From Isoetes taiwanensis (lineage: Eukaryota; Streptophyta; Lycopodiopsida; Isoetales; Isoetaceae), in the NCBI GenBank assembly GCA_021234155.1, contig JAJEKV010000002.1, positions 2,268,155 to 2,332,154 on the forward strand: a stretch of 64,000 nt of DNA. Reading direction: 5' to 3'. Positions within the stretch are counted from its first letter, which is position 1. The number at the start of each line of letters is the position of its first letter. The notes beneath the pieces are model-generated. The model worked only from the letters and a program-made list of their open reading frames with translations. It was not told the DNA's origin and ran no database searches. The position numbers were made by a program, and so were the translations under genes. This document shows positions 57,890 to 64,000 of this stretch, one piece after another.

Positions 57890-59785
57890 TTAAAATTCAC
57901 CATTTTCAATATTTTTATAAGATACAAATGAGGCCATAGCTTGACAAGATGGCAATGTTCTCAAAAGAAAAATGAAATGCGTTATATGAATCTTGGTTCC
58001 CGAGAAATCTCCTGAGTCATTCCATGGAACATCAATGTAGAAACTCCAACCTTGAGCCCATTTGATGATGGCCAATAAGAAATGCAGGCATTTAAACATT
58101 CTAAAAATGAAAGTAATAGTGTAGACATTCCTCATAACAAATGATGGTCTAAAATCTTTTGCATCCTCTTGAACCCTCAAATTGCTACAATTGGATTTCA
58201 CTAATGGATTTGTATGGTAACAAACCCGACATAGTCTAAGAAAACTGGCATTCCTGTGGCTGGATCTGTCTCAACAGCTTCATTATCTGTTTGGCTAAAT
58301 TATAATCTACAGGCAGACCAGACCACGCCCATGCTCATACATGTATCCCAAGTTAAACATGGCATGAACATTCTGTTGCAAATGAGCATGAGCATAAGCT
58401 TCAACAGTTCATTCCAAATACTTTCCAATACCCTGCAAACACAGGAGGAAAATGAAGCCAACAGTTTGTAACATCAAATGATTAGTGTGTTTCTTTACAA
58501 TAAAAATGGACTTCTCATGCTTTGTTTTAGAAGCATATCTGACCATAATAATACGCATCTCTAATAAGAAAAGTAGCATACTCATTATTCAACCATTATG
58601 CATGCCGCCAAAATTTGTATGCATGCTGATACCTCTCAGTATCTGTGCAAAAGCCTGATGGCTATTGAGAAGTGTCATCTTTTTTTCTCTTCTTCTGCCC
58701 ATGAATCCTCTGCAACATATAGAAAAATGGTCTCATTTAAATCCACCTGGTTAATATATGCTAAAGATAATGCATGTTTGGGCCACACATAAAAAGAATA
58801 CTTAAATGCCCCTTGCATACTCTTGAGTGGATATATGAGCAATACCATCATCATACCTAATAATACGATGATGACCATAACAAATGAGGTCTTTAAACAT
58901 TCTGAAAATGGAAGTAATAGTGCAGACATTCCTCACAACAAATGATGGGCTAAAACCTTTTGCATCCTTTGGAGGCTTTCCTCTTGAACCCTCAAATTGC
59001 TACAGTTGGATTTCACTAATGGATTTGTATGGTAACAAACCTGAGATAGTTTACATTTTAGATGTAGAAGCATGAGCAAGCAGACAATCAGCGTGAAGAA
59101 TGTAGTATTGCCTTCTCCCATTGACGTGTTCTGTAACCAGCTTCTGCTCTTTGATGATTCGGGAAGCATATCAATATCTTTTACCTGTTCAAAGACAAGG
59201 GCAACAATATTCAAGTTACTACTTTAAACACAATGCATGACCTTAATTTTAGCATCTAAGGTGCAAAAACATTTCCAAACAATTAAATGATAATGTAAGG
59301 CAGCGATATATTTACCAAAGAACTATTTTGATAACGCTGACACAGCCAGACCCATTAGCGCTAAGAAAACTGGCATTCCTGTGGCTGGATCTGTCTCAAC
59401 AGTTTCATTATCCGTTTGGCTAAATGATAATCTACAGGCAAACCACGCCCATGCTTATACATGTATCCCAAGTTTAAACATGGCCTGAGCATTTTGTTCC
59501 AAATGAGCATGCGCATAAGCTTCAGCAGCTCATTCCAAATCATTATCAATCCCTGCAAACACAGAAGGAAAATGAAGCCAATAGTTTGGAACATCAAATG
59601 ATTAATTATTTCTTTACAACAAAAACGGACTTTTCATGGTTTGTTTCAGAAGCCTATCTGACCATCATAATACGCATCTCCAATAAGGAAAATAGCATGC
59701 TCATGCTGCCAAAATTTGGAAGCACGCTGATACCTCTTAGTATCTGTGCAAAAGCCTGACTGCCCTATGCAAGTACCTTCATCTC
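57890..59785 (-). pseudogene. HRD3: HRD3/SEL1L-like C-terminal exons, copy 3
   Basis: Nearly identical to copy 2, with the same two tandem sets and the same stop before AYAHAH. Relative to copy 2 about 270 bp are missing at 58,238, where ATAGTCTA joins CTAAGAAAACTGG. This removes the start of the membrane-segment exon of set a. Set b is at 59,785-58,985. Confidence 0.8.
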
Positions 59786-61151
59786 TGTACTTGTTTAAAA
59801 TCCAGGCTTAACCTCTGTAACTTAATCCTACTGAAGCTCTGGAAACTTCGAAGAAATCTCCTTTGCCATGTTTCCTCAAGAAAATCATACGTTCTCTTTC
59901 TTAGGGCCATATTTATGGAAGGACAACTCACATCCAGTGTAAGGGTGCATCAAACATAAGGGAAAAAACCGTGGAAACAATGCAGCAGATCATTCCCTGT
60001 GCCAATAGCAAGATATAATAACAAGGGACAAAAACAAATAAAGTAAAGCAGGGCTAGGAGCAAATAAATTAAACAACCTACCTCTGCATCATTTTTCATT
60101 CTTCTGCTCTTAGCATAGTTAATTCGATTGGTCAGTGGAATGCTATTTCCTATTAACACTGCATCATTTTTAGGCTCAACTGAATTGAAAGCACCACTTT
60201 GATACATCCATGGCCCCTTGGTCCTGAAGGTGGTTGTAAGGTTCTCCAATCAGATCTAGTGGCATCAGAATATAGATCCATAGGCCTAAACCATGTCCTC
60301 TTGTTTGCTCTACTTTCAAAGCTTCCTATACCATAGAATGCATCGTTTGTTAGGAAAGACTTATATAAAGGAACAAAAAATTCATCATTTCACATTGTCC
60401 CCAAACATTGGCTTTTGCAAGAGCATAGTCCTTCTATCTGTTAATAAGCCATGAAGCTACAGATATAAGCATAATCTAACATACATTGTCCAGAGCTCTT
60501 ATGTGTAAGATTAATGACAAAGAAAAATGTGCATTTTGAAATAAAATATTAAGTACACTGCAAGACATGGCAAGGAGTTCCAAAAACATAAAAATCATAA
60601 ATGGAAAAACAAACCTCATCATTCTTTTGTTTCTCATGATGGCAAAGAGCAAGGGTAAGATCCAGCTCTTGCTGCAAGATTTTGCTGCAAAATGCAAAGT
60701 AGAAGTGTGGAAGAACAGGATGAGCCTACAAATATAATGCAATTGATACAACAACAAAGATTAACATGTAACTCGAAATATAATGCTTCTATCCCTCAGA
60801 TTTGTAAGTGTAATACACTGAACCTCTTCACCTAAAAAGATATGAGTATAAGCTGATGCACCTCATATTACCAAAAACTATGGATTAAAAAAAATCGTCT
60901 CTAAATATATATGCTCAAGGCTACAAATAAAATATTAAATGATGTACCTGGTGCATTCTTATGGTGGGACGACCAACGCGGCTATCCATGCAGCTCGGAT
61001 CATTAGGTAATTTGATTATCGGTTGGAAGGTCCGAGCAATGAAGAAACTGGTTTAACATATGTTAAATATCCCACACACTTATAATCAAAATGTTTATCA
61101 GGTATATAAGCAAGGAAATTGCTAATTCTATTACGGCTGTAGGGTTGCAAG

Positions 61152-61425
61152 GGACAGTGCTCTGGCAAGGTTCCGGGAGAGCGTAATAAGTAAAGCAGTA
61201 CCCAGAAGAAGGATTCCTGGTTGCAAACACTGGGCAATACCGAATATGGTGTCCTTGGTACCAGACCATGCGAAGACCTCCCTATCCCTGACAGTGCTCT
61301 GGCAAGGTTCCGGGAGAGCGTAATAAGTAAAGCAGTACCCAGAAGAAGGATTCCTGGTTGCAAACACTGGGCAATACCGAATATGGTGTCCTTGGTACCA
61401 GACCATGCGAAGACCTCCCTACAAG
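61152..61425 (+). repeat. Tandem duplication of module A
   Basis: A unit of about 135 bp, beginning GACAGTGCTCTGGCAAGGTT and ending GACCATGCGAAGACCTCCCT, occurs twice in a row. The other copies have it once. Confidence 0.85.
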
Positions 61426-61956
61426 TTCTTTTTTTAGGGTCATCAAGAAAATATGTTGACAAGAAAATATGTTGACTGAGAATAAGTTGAATGAGGAGAC
61501 CTTAGGAAATGGCAGGACATTTTTCTCCAAAAAGATTCTGGCCACTGATCTGGCATCATATTTAGAATATGCTCCAGATCCACGGCTGGGATTCAACCTC
61601 ACAAACCTAACCCATTAATACACGAATTAAGAGAATTGAATGAGAATATGTTGAATGAGAAGGCGCATTGGCGGTGCTGCTTGTTGTGATAAGTACGAGC
61701 TGCCATTTCAAAGGATAAGCTGGTGGTCAATGTCTGTCTTTTTGTTCATTATACTAGAAGACCTTAGTTAGAGAGGAAATAGTGGGCACTGTCGCTGGAA
61801 CAACTCGGGAAAAGAACATGCCAGTTAACGTGCTGCTTCTATCCTCAGATACCCTGGAATTTATCAATAACACTTTGTCTAAGAAATCCCATAAACAATA
61901 CCGCTAAGAATCTGCCTCAAATAACTGTCATCGTTATATGCAAATACATAATAACC

Positions 61957-62375
61957 TTTGATGTGAGAGCTTCTCATCTTATAACCACAATTGTTAAGCT
62001 GCACAAGAAAATCTTGGAAAGAGAAAAGGCTTCTTACCTAAATGCTGCAATAGAGGCAAAAATAACAATAACACGATATGGCAAGAATATTTGAGAAGGA
62101 CGCAAAAGGCCAAAGGATACAAAGAATATTCCATAGGCATGAGCAAAGGAAGGTTGCAAATACATAACCTTTGATGTGAGAGCTTCTCATCTTATAACCA
62201 TAATTGTTAAGCTGCACAAGAAAATCTTGGAAAGAGAAAAGGCTGCTTACCTAAATGCTGCAATAGAGGCAAAAATAAGAATAACGATATGGCAAGAATA
62301 TTTGAGAAGGATGCAAAAGGCCAAAGGATACAAAAAATATTCCATAGGCATGAGCAAAGGAAGGTTGCAATGAAA
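61957..62375 (+). repeat. Tandem duplication of module B exon
   Basis: TTTGATGTGAGAGCTTCTCA starts at 61,957 and again at 62,170, a period of 213 bp covering the whole basic, helical exon-like segment. Only the right arm has this. Confidence 0.85.
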
Positions 62376-63631
62376 CTTTAAAAATTTTTGAATTATAAGA
62401 CCAAACATTCTGGTCCTCTCCTAGTTGCAGTGTAATGTCCCAATTTAAGTAGCGAGCGCATGCAATTGTCCCTTTTGGGCAGTACAACGTCTGGAAATAG
62501 GCTATGCAAAGGGGGGGAGGTGATTAGCAAGATTTTTGGGTTAAAGTTACACCAATTCAAAATTTTGCTAATTCTACGGTGAAAGTTTGGGCAGCACTTC
62601 CATAATGTATCTGACAAACTAGTTGCATTTGTAAAGTTGGTATTTTTAATTCTTTTTGTTTCTCGGAGTTGATTGTTAGTTGTTTAGGTATCTACCTTGT
62701 TAATTTGGGATTTTCAGGTTTGACTAAAAACTTTTTTGGCTTTATTTTAAGGTTGATTTCTTAAGGTCTTAAAAAGTTTTAAGGTTTTTTGGTTGCCGGC
62801 TAATTTTCACGATTCTCCAAAAATTGAGAAGGAGGAGGAGTTGCTTTGTTCAGGGAATGCATGCCATTATGCATGTGGCTGCTTCGAAACACCCTGGCTA
62901 GAAGTATATTGCCCCAAAATGCCTCGACACAAGTGGCACTACATGTTTATTCGATCTGCTCCATTTTTCTCAGTAGGTTTACGAACAACCGGCAATCTCT
63001 TAGCTTTAATCTTGCGGGCATTGCAACGTTTATATTTTGGCTTCATCTTGAACATCAATTAGTTAATGACGATAGCTCTATTTCAAGTGTTATTTTTGGA
63101 TGATGTATCAAGAAAGTTTTCATTACCAACACATCATTTATTTATCTGATGGAGGTATTATTTTTCCTCTGTCATAAGTAGTATTATCCCATAGCTTTGG
63201 TTGGCGTCTAACTATAATATTATGCATCATGCAGAATAAAGTGGCTCGCAGGTGTCTGCTTTGTCTGATTGTTTGGTTAGGCTTCAGGTTAATGTTTTAG
63301 ACTCTTTTGTGCCAAAAAAAAGGTAACACTACTTTTCTTTTCTACTTGAGATTAAGAGTAAATTCTATGAGGATTCATATATCATCAAGATTGTTTCTGC
63401 GGAAAAAAGAATTGCATATTATACAGTGATGCAATCTGAGTACGTAATCCCATTTTTAATCCGCAGTCTTTCGAATACTTTGTTAAATTAGCTGAGGCAA
63501 GCTCTCTTTAGTCTTTCTTATCAAGGCACACATCCATAGCTATTTCATCTAATGTAACATAGGGTTGGGAATTGCTGATTTTCTTATCAAGAAAGGCATT
63601 CATATCTAATTTGTCTAATACTTAGATTGGT

Positions 63632-64000
63632 AGCAAGGAGGTATTAAGAGCATTAGAACATCAACAGTGGAGTTGCAGAGCAGCATACATGTGGCATGGC
63701 AATCTGCTATAGAATCCCTGATGATTGAATTCAGAAGCAACAGTGGTTAAAAATGGTGCCATGTTGTATGTGTAGAGCTGCATGGCAGCTAAAGGCAATC
63801 AATGAAAATCCATGGTGCTCTCTTTTTGCGAGTTAATTTCATGTCAGGGCAGACATGGCTCCAGCTAGGATTTATGCTTTAGAGTTGTCAACTTCCATAT
63901 GTTTGCTCCTTGAAGTATTGCTAACATCTTTATGTCTGCTCCTTGGGTTGTTTATATGTACTTCCTTAGTCAGAATTTTACGAATTAGTCACTTATTATT
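63632..64000. other. Unique sequence at the right end
   Basis: Not shared with the other copies. No supported gene was seen. Confidence 0.5.

Larger units (their letters stand above)
54843..63631. repeat. Right arm of the segmental repeat family
   Basis: Starts inside the DIRS recombinase at CAGTCAATGTCTGTCTTTTG and ends at 63,631, where TACTTAGATTGG passes into unique sequence. It comprises module B, the 55 kb module, Gypsy debris, the HRD3-like block, a short Helitron/LINE-related piece (60,897-61,060), a doubled module A, a doubled module B and another copy of the 27.7-29.0 kb module. Confidence 0.85.

Overview
The window looks like a repeat-rich nuclear segment of a land plant. It is AT-rich and intron-bearing and holds recognisable plant gene debris: the C-terminal region of HRD3/SEL1L and the ACT-domain exons of arogenate dehydratase. 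It also carries plant-type mobile elements: an LTR retrotransposon with an initiator-tRNA-Met primer site, an L1-type LINE, Ty3/Gypsy integrase debris, Helitron ends, MITEs, a SINE-like unit and a DIRS/tyrosine-recombinase remnant. The DIRS remnant hints at a non-flowering lineage, but the species cannot be named from sequence alone. No rRNA gene, confident tRNA gene or CRISPR array was seen, and no clearly intact host gene.

Layout. Most of 1-36,250 and 54,840-63,630 is one family of segmental repeats. The modules are: (i) HRD3-derived exons on the minus strand (about 1.5-3.7, 23.1-25.2 and 57.9-59.8 kb); (ii) unrecognised exon-like modules; (iii) Ty3/Gypsy integrase debris (about 0-0.4, 8.0-8.45, 15.9-16.4, 29.0-29.4 and 56.4-56.8 kb); (iv) a Helitron-like/LINE-derived module (about 9-14 and 30-35.5 kb). 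The left arm rejoins at 14,650 the sequence found at 55,270, so it resembles a copy of the middle and right parts from which the 36-55 kb interval is missing. A 5.6-kb insert (16,955-22,570) contains a frameshifted coding remnant and an AGATTC-rich minisatellite.

Centre. A 10.86-kb LTR retrotransposon at 35,573-46,436 has 1.5-kb LTRs, a perfect AACCA target duplication, an iMet primer site and a polypurine tract. It is inserted inside the endonuclease domain of an L1-type LINE whose two halves lie on either side. It encodes no visible protease, reverse transcriptase, RNase H or integrase. It carries a histone H3-derived module instead. One ORF starts exactly with the H3 tail MARTKQTAR, followed by M where H3 has K9, then a lysine-rich coiled coil and an NLS-like stretch. 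An overlapping ORF in the -1 frame has a second, degenerate H3-tail-like stretch and then an H3/CENH3-type histone fold, interrupted by one TAA. Five copies of a roughly 75-nt hairpin, with compensatory changes and about 213-nt spacing, flank the histone module (three upstream, two downstream). A further acidic, Gag-like ORF of unknown family follows. This histone-carrying retrotransposon is the most notable system in the window.

Right of it lie the rest of the LINE, a 294-bp MITE, a SINE-like unit, broken arogenate dehydratase exons and a DIRS remnant split by a 905-bp TTA-flanked TIR element. After these the repeat family resumes and ends at about 63,630.

Caveat: discordance between repeat copies is strongly clumped, often at CTG/CAG sites, which suggests local consensus errors. 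Some frameshifts reported here may be sequencing artefacts.
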